Shown here: one piece after another, positions 45,376 to 53,398 of the stretch
Layout: each line of letters starts with the position of its first letter
How positions within the stretch are numbered: position 1 is the stretch's first letter
NCBI GenBank assembly: GCA_963734065.1
Contig: CAVTFN010000003.1
Span: 496,001 to 560,000 of the forward strand
Source of the DNA: DATBLE01 sp963734065
GTDB lineage: Bacteria; Actinomycetota; Thermoleophilia; Gaiellales; Gaiellaceae
DNA: 64,000 nt
Reading direction: 5' to 3'
Notes under the pieces: generated by a model
Seen by the model: the letters and a program-made list of their open reading frames with translations, nothing else
Databases searched by the model: none
Told to the model about the DNA's origin: nothing
Program-made: the position numbers and the translations under genes

Positions 45376-46029
45376 GTGGAGCCGACCAGCCTGGACCACG
45401 TCGCGCTCTGGGTTGCCGACCGGGACTCGATCGCCGAATTCGCGACCGCGCACCTCGGCATGCACGTGATCGACCGCACAGACCGGTTCACGCTCGTCGG
45501 CTCTGACGCCCGCCGGGGCAAGCTGACCCTCTTCGAGGCGGACGGCCCGCGGGAGCAGGGGGCGCTCGCCCGCATCGGACTCCGGGTCTCCGACCTCGCC
45601 TCGGCGCGGGCGGCGCTGCCCGAAGGCACGCCTGAGGTCTTCGACGTCGGCGAGGATCTGATGCTCACGCTGGTCGAGGGCGAGACCGACGTCGAGTACG
45701 ACCTCGACCACGTCGCGCTCTTCTCGCCCGATCCGGAGCAGGCTGCACGGGAGTGGCTGCGCTACGGGTTCCGGGCGACCGACGACCCGGCTCGCGTGGA
45801 GGTCGGCGGCGCGTTCCTCGAGCTGCTCGAGGGCGATCCCGGCGAGCCCGAGCGGCCGCTTCTGAACCATCTCGGCGTCCTCGTCGACGAGGCAGCCCCC
45901 GCGCAGGAGCTCGGCGTCGAGGTTGCGGACGTGGTCGATGCGGCCAACACCTTCGCGGTGTTCGTCTGGGGCCCCGAGCGGGTCAAGCTCGAGTACGTCG
46001 AGCACAAGGCGAGCTTCTCCCTGCGCTGA
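45376..46029 (+). CDS. VOC (glyoxalase/dioxygenase superfamily) protein
   Basis: 217 residues with two VOC beta-alpha modules: SLDHVALWVADRDSIAEFATAHLGMHVIDR and DLDHVALFSPDPEQAAREWLRYGF. Metal ligands are plausible (H in LDHVALW, E residues in LTLFEADG and LELLEGDP, and E in VKLEYVEHK). A glyoxalase-like isomerase or extradiol dioxygenase; substrate unknown. GTG at 45376 after TAAGCT. The next gene's frame overlaps its stop, suggesting co-translation with a flavoprotein. Confidence 0.85.
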   Translation: MEPTSLDHVALWVADRDSIAEFATAHLGMHVIDRTDRFTLVGSDARRGKLTLFEADGPREQGALARIGLRVSDLASARAALPEGTPEVFDVGEDLMLTLVEGETDVEYDLDHVALFSPDPEQAAREWLRYGFRATDDPARVEVGGAFLELLEGDPGEPERPLLNHLGVLVDEAAPAQELGVEVADVVDAANTFAVFVWGPERVKLEYVEHKASFSLR

Positions 46030-47015
46030 TCACCGTTCTGGGAGCGGGGATGGCCGGGCTGGTGGCCGCCGTCCGCGCGCGGGAGCTCGGCGCCGTCGTT
46101 CGGCTGCTCGAGAAGGGCAACCGTCCGGGCGGCTCGATGCTGCTCTCCAGCGGCGTCGTCTGGCGCTATCGGGACTTCGACGAGTTCCGGCGCCAGTGTC
46201 CGGGTGGAGACGAGGCGCTCCAGCGGCTGATCTGGGAGCGGCTGGACGAGGCGCTCGAATGGCTGGAGCGGCTCGGCGCCTCGGCTGTGCCCCACACGAC
46301 GAACCCGCTCACCACGGGGCACCGGTTCGATCCCCGCGCGCTGACCGCGGTGCTCGTGCAGGCGGCAGGCGACGTGGAGCTCGGCCGGTCGTCACCCGAA
46401 GGCGATGACCCGCTCGTGGTCGCCACCGGCGGCTATCCGGTGCGTCTCGCCCGCGAGCGCGGGTTGCTCGTCCGCTCGAACCCGTGGTCGGAGGGCGAAG
46501 GCATCGAGATCGCGCTCGCCCGCGGCGCCACCGAGGCGCCGAGCCGAGAGTTCTACGGCCGCGCGATGCCGGGCCTCGTTCCGGAGGATCGGTTCGTGTC
46601 CGGCTCCCAGCTCTACGGCCGTTTCGCGCGCCGCGTGAACGACCTCGGCGAGGAGTTCTTCCCGGGTGAGGTGTCCTGGTCGGAGAACGACCTCGCGCAG
46701 GCGATCGCCGACCAGCCGGGCAGCCGCGCCTGGTACGAGCTCGACGGGGCGGCACTCGCCCGGCCCGAGGTGACCGAGAAGCTGCCGCACGCGCAGGAGA
46801 CCGAGCCGCTTCCGGGCGGCGGCCTGCGCGTCCGCGTCCATGCGGCCGTCACCCACACGTACGGAGGCGTGCGGGTCGACACCCGGGCGCGGGCGGCCGA
46901 CGGCGTCTGGGTCGCGGGCGTCGACGCCGGCGCTGTCTCGAACGGCGGCTACGCGAGCGGCCTGGCGCAGGCGCTCGTCCTGGGCCTGGTCGCCGCCGAG
47001 GATGCGGTTCAGTAG
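46026..47015 (+). CDS. FAD-dependent oxidoreductase (succinate dehydrogenase/fumarate reductase flavoprotein-like)
   Basis: 329 residues. The Rossmann motif GAGMAGLVAAVRARELG (GxGxxG) is followed by EKGNRPGGSMLLSSGVVW and the C-terminal FAD-binding end GVWVAGVDAGAVSNGGYASGLAQALVLGLVAA. It is shorter than typical fumarate reductases (capping domain reduced). The Rossmann strand starts three residues after the preceding stop; CTG at 46026 (CTGA overlap) is the only candidate that keeps it, as ATG 46050 would cut the motif. Substrate unknown; co-expressed with a VOC protein. Confidence 0.82.
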   Translation: MITVLGAGMAGLVAAVRARELGAVVRLLEKGNRPGGSMLLSSGVVWRYRDFDEFRRQCPGGDEALQRLIWERLDEALEWLERLGASAVPHTTNPLTTGHRFDPRALTAVLVQAAGDVELGRSSPEGDDPLVVATGGYPVRLARERGLLVRSNPWSEGEGIEIALARGATEAPSREFYGRAMPGLVPEDRFVSGSQLYGRFARRVNDLGEEFFPGEVSWSENDLAQAIADQPGSRAWYELDGAALARPEVTEKLPHAQETEPLPGGGLRVRVHAAVTHTYGGVRVDTRARAADGVWVAGVDAGAVSNGGYASGLAQALVLGLVAAEDAVQ

Positions 47016-47344
47016 CGGTCGAGCTCGCGCAGGCGCTCGTCCGAGATCCCGAAGTGGTGCGCGATCTCGTGCAGCACGACCCGCCGGACCTGCGCGCGGA
47101 GCAGCTCGGGATCACCGGCGGTCATCCGCTCCAGCGGGCCCTGGTAGATCGTGATCCGGTCGGGCGGCACGCCGGCGTAGGCGCTCGACCGCTGCGTCAG
47201 CGGCACGCCCTGGTAGAGCCCGAGCAGCGGCAGCCCGGCCGGCGGCTCGTCCTCCACGACCACCGCGACGTTCGACATGAACCCGCTCAGATCCTCGGGC
47301 AGCGCGGCGATCGCCTCTTCGACCAGCTCCTCGAACGCAGTCAC
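47009..47344 (-). CDS. Zincin-like metallopeptidase family protein
   Basis: 111 residues of the small zincin family (formerly DUF1025): VLHEIAHHFGISDERLRELDRY with HExxH and a downstream acidic helix, preceded by FEELVEEAIAALPEDL and GLYQGVPLTQRSS. Intracellular, function unknown. GTG at 47344. Its 3' end overlaps the flavoprotein gene by 7 bp on the opposite strand. The start is divergent from the tiny basic protein at 47360. Confidence 0.9.
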   Translation of the reverse strand: MTAFEELVEEAIAALPEDLSGFMSNVAVVVEDEPPAGLPLLGLYQGVPLTQRSSAYAGVPPDRITIYQGPLERMTAGDPELLRAQVRRVVLHEIAHHFGISDERLRELDRY

Positions 47345-47347
47345 GGA

Positions 47348-47353
47348 TACAGT
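47348..47353 (+). promoter_or_regulatory. -10 box of the 35-residue basic protein gene
   Basis: TACAGT, 6 nt before the ATG at 47360. Confidence 0.45.
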
Positions 47354-47359
47354 CTCGCG

Positions 47360-47467
47360 ATGGGACGCGGCTCACGGCCGATCAAACGCTGGAAGGCAGA
47401 CCGGCAGCGGAAGAAGAAAGCGCGCGAGCGCAAGAGCGCGGCGCCGCCGGCTCAGCCGAAGCGCTGA
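47360..47467 (+). CDS. Very small, highly basic protein, unknown
   Basis: 35 residues, MGRGSRPIKRWKADRQRKKK then ARERKSAA and a Pro-rich tail; about half of the residues are Lys or Arg. Such peptides often bind RNA or the ribosome, but nothing here identifies the target. ATG at 47360 lies 6 nt after TACAGT, and the frame ends at a normal stop before a repeat cluster. The promoter-start spacing is what makes me treat it as real. Confidence 0.6.
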   Translation: MGRGSRPIKRWKADRQRKKKARERKSAAPPAQPKR

Positions 47468-47471
47468 CCTA

Positions 47472-47499
47472 GGGTCTGACCCCGCAGGGGTCTGACCCC
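47472..47499. repeat. Tandem GGGGTC-T-GACCCC palindromes
   Basis: GGGTCTGACCCC (47472-47483) and GGGGTCTGACCCC (47487-47499) separated by GCA; together they form a larger imperfect palindrome. Same core as 8224, 8344 and grpE 3554. Confidence 0.85.
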
Positions 47500-47526
47500 A
47501 GAGGCTGGGCTCGCGTCGCTTCTTCA

Positions 47527-47553
47527 GGGACAGTCCCCTTCGGGGACAGTCCC
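47527..47553. repeat. GGGACAGTCCCC palindrome pair
   Basis: GGGACAGTCCCC, TTC, GGGGACAGTCCC: two near-palindromes facing each other. It lies between the small basic protein gene and the convergent 59-residue gene, with no T-run. Confidence 0.8.
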
Positions 47554-47564
47554 TAGACGAAAGC

Positions 47565-47744
47565 TCACATAGGCTGGATGTACGCGCAGCGGCGCTCGTC
47601 GGCCGGGAGTGGAGACGGCGCCACCTTCGTCACGACCATCCTGGTCTCGTCTTCCTGCACCTCGTCGCCGACGGCCGGCGGGTCGCCCTCGCGCTCGTGC
47701 AGCTCGTAGCCGCTCGGCTTCCCGACGAAGAGGAGGTACGCCAT
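47565..47744 (-). CDS. Small protein of 59 residues, unknown
   Basis: 59 residues starting MAYLLFVGKPSGYELHEREG, then DPPAVGDEV, an acidic segment EDETRMVV, and TKVAPSPLPADERRCAYIQPM. It resembles a compact beta-rich protein with a conserved PSGYEL / GDEV / KVAPSPLP pattern that I have the impression recurs in related genomes, but I cannot name it. ATG at 47744 lies 10 nt after TAGGAT (47760-47755), which contains the stop of the upstream kinase gene. It is too short for common gene-length cut-offs and easily missed. Confidence 0.7.
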   Translation of the reverse strand: MAYLLFVGKPSGYELHEREGDPPAVGDEVQEDETRMVVTKVAPSPLPADERRCAYIQPM

Positions 47745-47757
47745 TTCGGCGCCGATC

Positions 47758-48456
47758 CTAGCGTCGGGCGACGTATCCAGGCAGCACGACCGTGAAGGTC
47801 GTTCCCGCGTCGCCGCGCTCGACCGTCACCGTCCCGCTCACGTGGCGGACGCGCTCCTCGAGCTCCTCGATGCCGTTCTGGCGGCGCTCCGGGTGCCCGT
47901 CGTCCGCGACGGTCAGCCGGACGTCGTCGTCCGCGCCGTCGGCGACGGTGATCGAGATGCGGCTCGGCTTGCGCTCGGCCGCACGGTTCAGCGCGACCCG
48001 GATCAGCTGGTAGAAGGTCACCTGCGCGCGCTCGGCCAGCGCTTCCGCGGGGCCGACGTCCACGTCCACGCGCACCTCGCGGTCGAGCCCCACCCGCTCG
48101 GCCAGCTCGCGCACCGCCGGCTCGAACCCCTGGTCGCGGAGCGCGACCGGCTCCAAGCTCGACGAGAGATCGCGCAGGGACTGGATCGTCGCGCGCTGCT
48201 GCGCGACGGCCGAGGCGAGCACGCGCCGCGCGTCGTCGGTCTGGCCCTCGGCGATCGCGTGGTCGACGGCGTCGAGCATCAGCGCGATCCCGGCGAGGGC
48301 CTGCAGTGCGCCGTCGTGGAGCAGCAGCGCGAGCCGCCGGCGCTCGTCCTGCTCGCCGGCGATCCGCTCCTCGAACTGGCGGATGCGCTCGCGCTCCTCC
48401 TTGCGGCGCTCGCCCTGTCGCCGCTCGAACTGCGGCTCGGACGGCAGCGAGCTCAC
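47758..48456 (-). CDS. Cytoplasmic NarL-type sensor histidine kinase
   Basis: 232 residues. A short Arg/Glu-rich N-terminal coiled coil (RRQGERRKEERERIRQFEERIAG) replaces a sensor domain. HisKA_3 dimerisation box: LALLLHDGALQALAGI with the phospho-acceptor His. The HATPase part has an N box (FYQLIRVALNRAAE, weaker than usual because the last Asn is in LNRAA), G1 VADDG and G2 GTTFTVVLPG. It is soluble and probably senses through protein contacts. GTG at 48456, 1 bp after the response regulator stop. Confidence 0.88.
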   Translation of the reverse strand: MSSLPSEPQFERRQGERRKEERERIRQFEERIAGEQDERRRLALLLHDGALQALAGIALMLDAVDHAIAEGQTDDARRVLASAVAQQRATIQSLRDLSSSLEPVALRDQGFEPAVRELAERVGLDREVRVDVDVGPAEALAERAQVTFYQLIRVALNRAAERKPSRISITVADGADDDVRLTVADDGHPERRQNGIEELEERVRHVSGTVTVERGDAGTTFTVVLPGYVARR

Positions 48457-48457
48457 C

Positions 48458-49081
48458 TCAGTCGATGATCGAGTCGCGCAGCGCGATCGCGACTGCGTGC
48501 GTGCGTGTGTCGGCCTCGAGCTTCGTGAGGATGTGGCGCACGTGGCTCTTCACGGTCTCCTGGCTGATGAAGAGCTTCCCGGCCACGTCCCCGTTCGACA
48601 TCCCGTCCGCGAGCAGCTGGAGGATCTCGCGCTCGCGCGGGGTGAGCATGTCCGTGCCTTCCTTCCCGCTCAGGAACGCGGGCATCAGCGCGGGGTCGAT
48701 GTAGCCCTCGCCGGCCGCAAGCTTGTCGATCGCCTTCAGCAGGGTCTCGTGCGGCGCCTCCTTGAGGATGTAGCCCTTCGCCCCGGACTCGATGCCGCGC
48801 GCGAGCAGCGACCGCTCGCTGAAGGCCGTGAAGATCAGGACGGCGGTCTCGGGCGCCTGCGCGACGATCTTCTTCGTCGCCTCGAGGCCGTCCATGCCGG
48901 GCATGCGGACGTCCATGACGACGACATCCGGCTTCCGCCGCTCGGCGAGCGTGACCGCCTGCTCACCGTCCGACGCCTCGCCGATCACGCGGATGTGGGA
49001 AGCGCGCGAGAGCGACAGCCTCAGACCCTCGCGCACGACCTCGTGGTCGTCGACGATCAGGCACGTGATCTCCTCCGGCAT
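48458..49081 (-). CDS. NarL/FixJ-family response regulator
   Basis: 207 residues. Receiver with CLIVDDHEVVREGLRLSL and phospho-acceptor VVVMDVRMPGMDG, LIFTAFSERSLLARGIESGAKGYILKEA, then the LuxR-type HTH LTPREREILQLLADGMSNGDVAGKLFISQETVKSHVRHIL. It pairs with the kinase encoded immediately downstream. ATG at 49081 is preceded by TATGAT with a 6-nt gap (49093-49088), an excellent -10 match. Confidence 0.96.
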   Translation of the reverse strand: MPEEITCLIVDDHEVVREGLRLSLSRASHIRVIGEASDGEQAVTLAERRKPDVVVMDVRMPGMDGLEATKKIVAQAPETAVLIFTAFSERSLLARGIESGAKGYILKEAPHETLLKAIDKLAAGEGYIDPALMPAFLSGKEGTDMLTPREREILQLLADGMSNGDVAGKLFISQETVKSHVRHILTKLEADTRTHAVAIALRDSIID

Positions 49082-49087
49082 GCGCCG

Positions 49088-49093
49088 ATCATA
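49088..49093 (-). promoter_or_regulatory. -10 box of the response regulator operon
   Basis: TATGAT on the minus strand, 6 nt before the ATG at 49081. Confidence 0.55.
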
Positions 49094-49109
49094 GAGCGGC
49101 CGGAGGCGG

Positions 49110-50006
49110 TCATACGGCGAGCGTCAGCTGCTCGGCTGCAGCCGGGGGCTCGACGCGCACGCGCCTCCGGTCGCGGATGCCGTGCCGCTTGCGGAGCTCG
49201 GCGACCAGGGTGCGGACCGGCTCGACCTCCGCTTTCGGCAGATACGCACGGGACGCGTAGAGCCGCTCGTAGCGGTCGAGCTCCTCGGGCCAGTCCGACG
49301 CCAGCGCCTCGAGGAAGTGCTCGCGGGTTCCCGGCTTGAGGTACAGCACGTTCGCCCAGATGTTCGTCGCCCCCGCCTCGCGCGCAGCGCGGACCACCGC
49401 TTCGAGCTGCGCCGGCGAGTCGGAGATGCCCGGGAGGATCGGCGCCATCCCCACGCCGGCCTTGACGCCGGCCTCGACCAGGCGCCTGACCGCCTCGAGG
49501 CGCCGACGTGGGGGAGGGGTGCCCGGCTCGGTGCGCCGCCAGACCTCCTCGTCGAGCGTCGGCACCGAGAAGACGACACCGACGTCCGCCCGGCCCGCGG
49601 CCTCGACCAGCACGTCCAGGTCGCGGACGATCATCGGGCTGCGGGTGATCAGGCTGAACGGGTTGGCGGCGTCGCGGAGCGCCCCCAGGCAGCCGCGCGT
49701 GAGCTTGTACCGCCCCTCGGCCGGCTGGTACGGATCCGTCGCAGCGCCGATCGCGACCGTCTTGCCGTCCCAGGACGGACGGGCAAGCTCCTTCCGCAGC
49801 ACCTCCTCGACGTTCACCTTCACCCGGATCGACCGCCCGTAGCGGTTGTCCGACGGCCGGTCGGCCCGCAGCTCGAAGGCGCGCACGTAGCAGAAGGTGC
49901 AACGGTGGGCGCAGCCCATGTACGGGTTGAGCGACCAGCCGAAGCCCATCCCCTTCACCCTGTTCAGCGCGCTCCGGCAGGGCTCTTCGCGATACTCGAT
50001 CCCCAT
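49110..50006 (-). CDS. Radical SAM protein, SplB-like (Rv2578c type)
   Basis: 298 residues. The [4Fe-4S] motif is in YMGCAHRCTFCYVRAFELR (CxxxCxxC), with SLNPYMGC, IGAATDPYQPAEGRYKLTRGCL and NVLYLKPGTREHFLEAL downstream. The family includes spore photoproduct lyase-like and unknown actinobacterial radical SAM proteins. Candidate ATGs are 50006 and 50015; 50006 is preferred because TATCAT (50019-50014) then stands 7 nt upstream and 50015 would overlap the divergent gene's ATG. Reaction unknown. Confidence 0.85.
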   Translation of the reverse strand: MGIEYREEPCRSALNRVKGMGFGWSLNPYMGCAHRCTFCYVRAFELRADRPSDNRYGRSIRVKVNVEEVLRKELARPSWDGKTVAIGAATDPYQPAEGRYKLTRGCLGALRDAANPFSLITRSPMIVRDLDVLVEAAGRADVGVVFSVPTLDEEVWRRTEPGTPPPRRRLEAVRRLVEAGVKAGVGMAPILPGISDSPAQLEAVVRAAREAGATNIWANVLYLKPGTREHFLEALASDWPEELDRYERLYASRAYLPKAEVEPVRTLVAELRKRHGIRDRRRVRVEPPAAAEQLTLAV

Positions 50007-50013
50007 CGTCCGC

Positions 50014-50970
50014 ATGATAGAACATACGTTCGCACCGGTCGAGGTCGCGGAGGGGATTCTTCGCGTCACCTACCCGATGCCGATGAAGCCCGGGCACGTC
50101 CACGGGTATCTCGTGCAGACCGACGACGGGTACCTGCTCGTCGACACCGGCCTCGGCCTGCCCGAGATGCCGGACCACTGGGCGGCGCTCGCGCCGCTGC
50201 TCGACCGGCCCGTGTCCCGGATCCTGGTCACGCACTTCCATCCGGACCACGTCGGCGGCACGGCCGATGCCGTCGAGGCGACAGGCGCGTCCGTCCTGCA
50301 GGGGGCGCTCGACCACTACCAGTGCGAGAAGGTCTGGGGCAGCGATGCGTGGGTGCCCGAGCTGGCCGCGTGGTTCGCCCGCCAGGGCGTCCCTCCGAAC
50401 GAAACGGCCGAGCTGCTGGAGGTCGGCAGCGTCTACCGGCAGTTCGTCCACTTCGTTCCCGATGCCCGCCTCCTCCGCGAGGGCGACGAGGTGGCAGGCT
50501 GGAGCGTCGTCGAGCTTCCCGGCCACGCCGACGGGCACATCTGCCTCCTGAAGGAGGGCGTGCTGATCGCCGGCGACCACCTCCTGCCGCGGATCACCCC
50601 CGCGGTCGGCCTCTACCCGGACTCGCGGCCGGATCCGCTGGGCGATTTCATGGCGTCGCTGGAGCGCGTTGCCGAGCTCGCGCCGAGGCTTGCCCTGCCG
50701 GGGCACGGGGATCCGATCGACGATCCGGTGGGCCGGGCACGGGAGATCGTCCAGCACCATCACGAGCGGCTGGCCGAGACCGAGTCGGGTCTGCGGGACG
50801 GGCCGAGGAGCGGGTATGAGCTCTCGTGCATCCTGTTCCCCGGCGACCTCGGCGCCGCCCAGCGCCGTTTCGCCGTCGCCGAGACGCTCTCCCACCTCGA
50901 GCGGCTCGTTGTCGAAGGCCGGGCCGTGCGCGGAGGTGACGACGGATACGTGACCTATACTCAGCCGTAG
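50014..50970 (+). CDS. Metallo-beta-lactamase fold hydrolase
   Basis: 318 residues. The MBL signature THFHPDHVGGTADAVEATGA (HxHxDH), LVDTGLGLPEM, PGHADGHICLLKEGVLIAGDHLLP and ALPGHGDPIDD supply the zinc ligands, and a C-terminal helical part follows, as in LACTB2-like and hydroxyacylglutathione-hydrolase-like enzymes. ATG at 50014; the divergent radical SAM gene starts only 7 bp away, so the promoters must overlap with each other's 5' ends. Substrate unknown. Confidence 0.9.
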   Translation: MIEHTFAPVEVAEGILRVTYPMPMKPGHVHGYLVQTDDGYLLVDTGLGLPEMPDHWAALAPLLDRPVSRILVTHFHPDHVGGTADAVEATGASVLQGALDHYQCEKVWGSDAWVPELAAWFARQGVPPNETAELLEVGSVYRQFVHFVPDARLLREGDEVAGWSVVELPGHADGHICLLKEGVLIAGDHLLPRITPAVGLYPDSRPDPLGDFMASLERVAELAPRLALPGHGDPIDDPVGRAREIVQHHHERLAETESGLRDGPRSGYELSCILFPGDLGAAQRRFAVAETLSHLERLVVEGRAVRGGDDGYVTYTQP

Positions 50971-51022
50971 GTTCCTTGGAGACCGACCTCCTTCCTAGTA
51001 CCCAGGCCCCGGTAGGCGGGGC

Positions 51023-52336
51023 GTGACCGTCTTTCTCGAGCTGGTCGCCGTCGCGGCGCTCGTGCTGCTGAACGGCTTCTTCGTGGCGGCCGAGTACGCG
51101 CTCGTCACCGTGCGGCGCACACGTCTGCAGGAGATGGTCGGCGAGGGCAACCGCCGAGCGAAGCAGGTGCTCGGCCTGACCGCCGTCCCGCCGCGGTTCA
51201 TCGCGGCGATGCAGCTCGGCGTCACCGTCACCTCGCTGGCGATCGGCGCCCTCGGCGAGCAGGCTCTGACCGCGCTGTTCGACCCGGTGATGGCGACCGT
51301 GCTGGCGGTCGCCCTCTCGCTGCTCCTGCTGACGTTCTTCCACGTCGTCGTCGGCGAGCTGGTGCCGAAGGGGATCTCGCTCGGCCATTCCGAGCGGACG
51401 GCGCTGCTCGTCGCCCCCCCGGTGCGCCTGTTCTTCTTCGTCTTCAAGCCGCTGATCTGGTTCCTGCAACGGTCGAGCGAGGTGACGCTCCGCCTCCTCG
51501 GGCTGGAGCCGCCGGGCGCCGACGGGGCGGTCTATTCCGAGGCCGAGCTGAAGCTCCTGCTCGAACGCTCGACGGTCGAGGGCGAGCTCGAGGAGGAGGA
51601 GCAGGAGATGCTCTACAAGGTCTTCGACTTCGCGGACAAGGAGGCCGCCGACGTGATGGTCCCCCGGCCGGAGGTGGCGGTCGTCGCCGCCGACATGCCG
51701 CCGGAGGAATGTCTGAGCAAGGTGCTCGACTCGCCCTACACGCGTTTCCCGGTCTACCGGGAGACGCCGGAGCACATCGTCGGCGTGCTCCATCTTCGCG
51801 ATCTCCTGAATGCGATGAACGACCGCGGTATCGCCGACGTGCAGATCGAGGAGATCCTGCGGCCGCCCTACATCGTCCCCGAGACCAAGGACATCGCTGC
51901 TCTGCTGACCGAGTTCCGGCGCACGAACCAGCACATGGCGATCGTGGTCGACGAATACGGCGACATGGAGGGAATCGTCACGCTCGAGGACGTGATCGAG
52001 GAGATCGTCGGGGAGATCGAGGACGAGTTCGACCTCCCGGACGAGTCCATCGAGAAGCTCGACGACGGGCGGATCCGCATCGACGGCACCTTCCCGATCG
52101 ACGACTTCAACGAGCAGTTCGGCTCCGAGCTGCCGATCGAGGACTACCACACGATGGGCGGATACGTCTTCGGCCTGCTCGGCCGGGCGCCGCTCGCGGG
52201 GGACCAGCTCGAAGACGGCCGGCTCCGCTTCACGGTGATCGACCTCGAGGGCTCGCGCATCGACCGGCTCGAGATCGAGTTCCTCCCGCAGCCCGAACGG
52301 GAGGAGCCGCCGGAGCAGCGCGCGGCCGAAGCGTGA
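51023..52336 (+). CDS. CNNM/HlyC-CorC family membrane protein
   Basis: 437 residues. DUF21 transmembrane domain (LLNGFFVAAEYALVTVRRTRLQEM and three more helices), a CBS-domain pair (YTRFPVYRETPEHIVGVLHLRDLL; NQHMAIVVDEYGDMEGIVTLEDVIEEIVGEIEDEFD) and the CorC_HlyC domain (DYHTMGGYVFGLLGRAP). Members are proposed Mg2+/Co2+ exporters; older annotation as hemolysin is misleading. GTG at 51023. The linker acidic patch LERSTVEGELEEEEQEML is conserved. Confidence 0.93.
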   Translation: MTVFLELVAVAALVLLNGFFVAAEYALVTVRRTRLQEMVGEGNRRAKQVLGLTAVPPRFIAAMQLGVTVTSLAIGALGEQALTALFDPVMATVLAVALSLLLLTFFHVVVGELVPKGISLGHSERTALLVAPPVRLFFFVFKPLIWFLQRSSEVTLRLLGLEPPGADGAVYSEAELKLLLERSTVEGELEEEEQEMLYKVFDFADKEAADVMVPRPEVAVVAADMPPEECLSKVLDSPYTRFPVYRETPEHIVGVLHLRDLLNAMNDRGIADVQIEEILRPPYIVPETKDIAALLTEFRRTNQHMAIVVDEYGDMEGIVTLEDVIEEIVGEIEDEFDLPDESIEKLDDGRIRIDGTFPIDDFNEQFGSELPIEDYHTMGGYVFGLLGRAPLAGDQLEDGRLRFTVIDLEGSRIDRLEIEFLPQPEREEPPEQRAAEA

Positions 52337-52366
52337 CCTGACGCCGCCGGCGAATATCGGCCTGCA

Positions 52367-52372
52367 TAGACT
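52367..52372 (+). promoter_or_regulatory. -10 box of the alcohol dehydrogenase gene
   Basis: TAGACT, 6 nt before the GTG at 52379. Confidence 0.5.
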
Positions 52373-52378
52373 AGGACC

Positions 52379-53398
52379 GTGAAGGCGGTCGTGATCGAGC
52401 GCCCGCACGAGGTCGTCTACGGGGAGGTGGGGACCCCGACCTGCGGGCCGGGAGACGTGCTGGTGCGCAGCCGGTACGCCGGGCTCTGCCGCACCGACGT
52501 CGAGGTGCTCGAGGGGGAGCTGGACCGGCGCTGGGTGCGCTACCCCTGCATCCCCGGGCACGAGTGGAGCGGGGTCGTCGAGGCGGTCGGCGAAGGCGTG
52601 ACCGGCCTCGACGCCGGCGACCGCGTGGTCTGCGAAGGGTTCTGCTACTGCGGCGTCTGCCGCCGCTGCCGGGCCGGAGACACGCACCTCTGCGAGACCT
52701 ACGACCAGCTCGGCTTCACCCGAGGCGGCGGCTACGGCGAGCTCGTGGTCGCGCCCCGACGGGTCGTCCACCGGCTGCCCGGGAACGTCGAGCTCGACGT
52801 CGCCGTGCTGGTCGAGCCCGCGTCGGTGGTGCTCCAGGGGCTCTCGCGCGCGCGGCCGGCGGCGGGAGAGACGATCGGTGTGATCGGCGTCGGGACGCTC
52901 GGCGCGCTGGCGCTCGTGCTCGCGCGGCTGTTCGCGCCCGCGGCGGTCGTCGCCTACGGGATCCGCGAGGCCGAGCTCGAGCTCGCCCGCCGGCTCGGCG
53001 CCGACGAAACCGTCGATCTCTCGGCCGGGCGGGCGGCGCACGAGGGCGAGCTCGACCTCGTCGTCGAGACCGCCGGCGCCGTGGATGCGATCGAGCTGGC
53101 CACCCGGCTGCCGCGCATGGGCGGTCGCCTCGTCGCGCTCGGGATCGCAGGCGCCGATCGCGAGCTGGCGCTTCCCGCCGACCGCTTCGTCCTCCGCGAC
53201 CTGACGCTGATCGGCAGCGTCGGCTACACGACCGCCGTCTGGTCGCGCGTGGTCGAGCTGCTCGGCGCCGGGCTGGTCGATCTCGCGCCCGTCGTCGCCC
53301 GGCGCTTCCCGGCCGAGCGGTTCGAGGACGCCTTCGCCCTGATGGGCGAGCGCGACGGCGTCGTCGGCCGCATCCTGCTGGAGCACGCGGCGGGATGA
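52379..53398 (+). CDS. Zinc-dependent alcohol dehydrogenase (MDR family)
   Basis: 339 residues. Catalytic zinc C37 (GLCRTDVEVLEG) and PGHEWSG, structural zinc knot CYCGVCRRCRAGDTHLC, nucleotide loop GVIGVGTLGALALVLA. Close to sorbitol/threonine dehydrogenase-like members. GTG at 52379 after TAGACT. Its TGA overlaps the ATG of a solute-binding protein, which suggests a carbohydrate or polyol catabolic unit, but no permease or ATPase is here. Confidence 0.9.
   Translation: MKAVVIERPHEVVYGEVGTPTCGPGDVLVRSRYAGLCRTDVEVLEGELDRRWVRYPCIPGHEWSGVVEAVGEGVTGLDAGDRVVCEGFCYCGVCRRCRAGDTHLCETYDQLGFTRGGGYGELVVAPRRVVHRLPGNVELDVAVLVEPASVVLQGLSRARPAAGETIGVIGVGTLGALALVLARLFAPAAVVAYGIREAELELARRLGADETVDLSAGRAAHEGELDLVVETAGAVDAIELATRLPRMGGRLVALGIAGADRELALPADRFVLRDLTLIGSVGYTTAVWSRVVELLGAGLVDLAPVVARRFPAERFEDAFALMGERDGVVGRILLEHAAG

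Noticed and set aside
43153..46005. 950-residue open frame antisense to the ferredoxin and anti-sigma genes
   Set aside because: Low-complexity Arg/Leu/Asp/Val composition. The plus strand has strong, motif-bearing genes here.
47758..48456. Kinase as a membrane sensor
   Set aside because: No hydrophobic segment. The N-terminus is a short charged coiled coil, so it is a soluble kinase.
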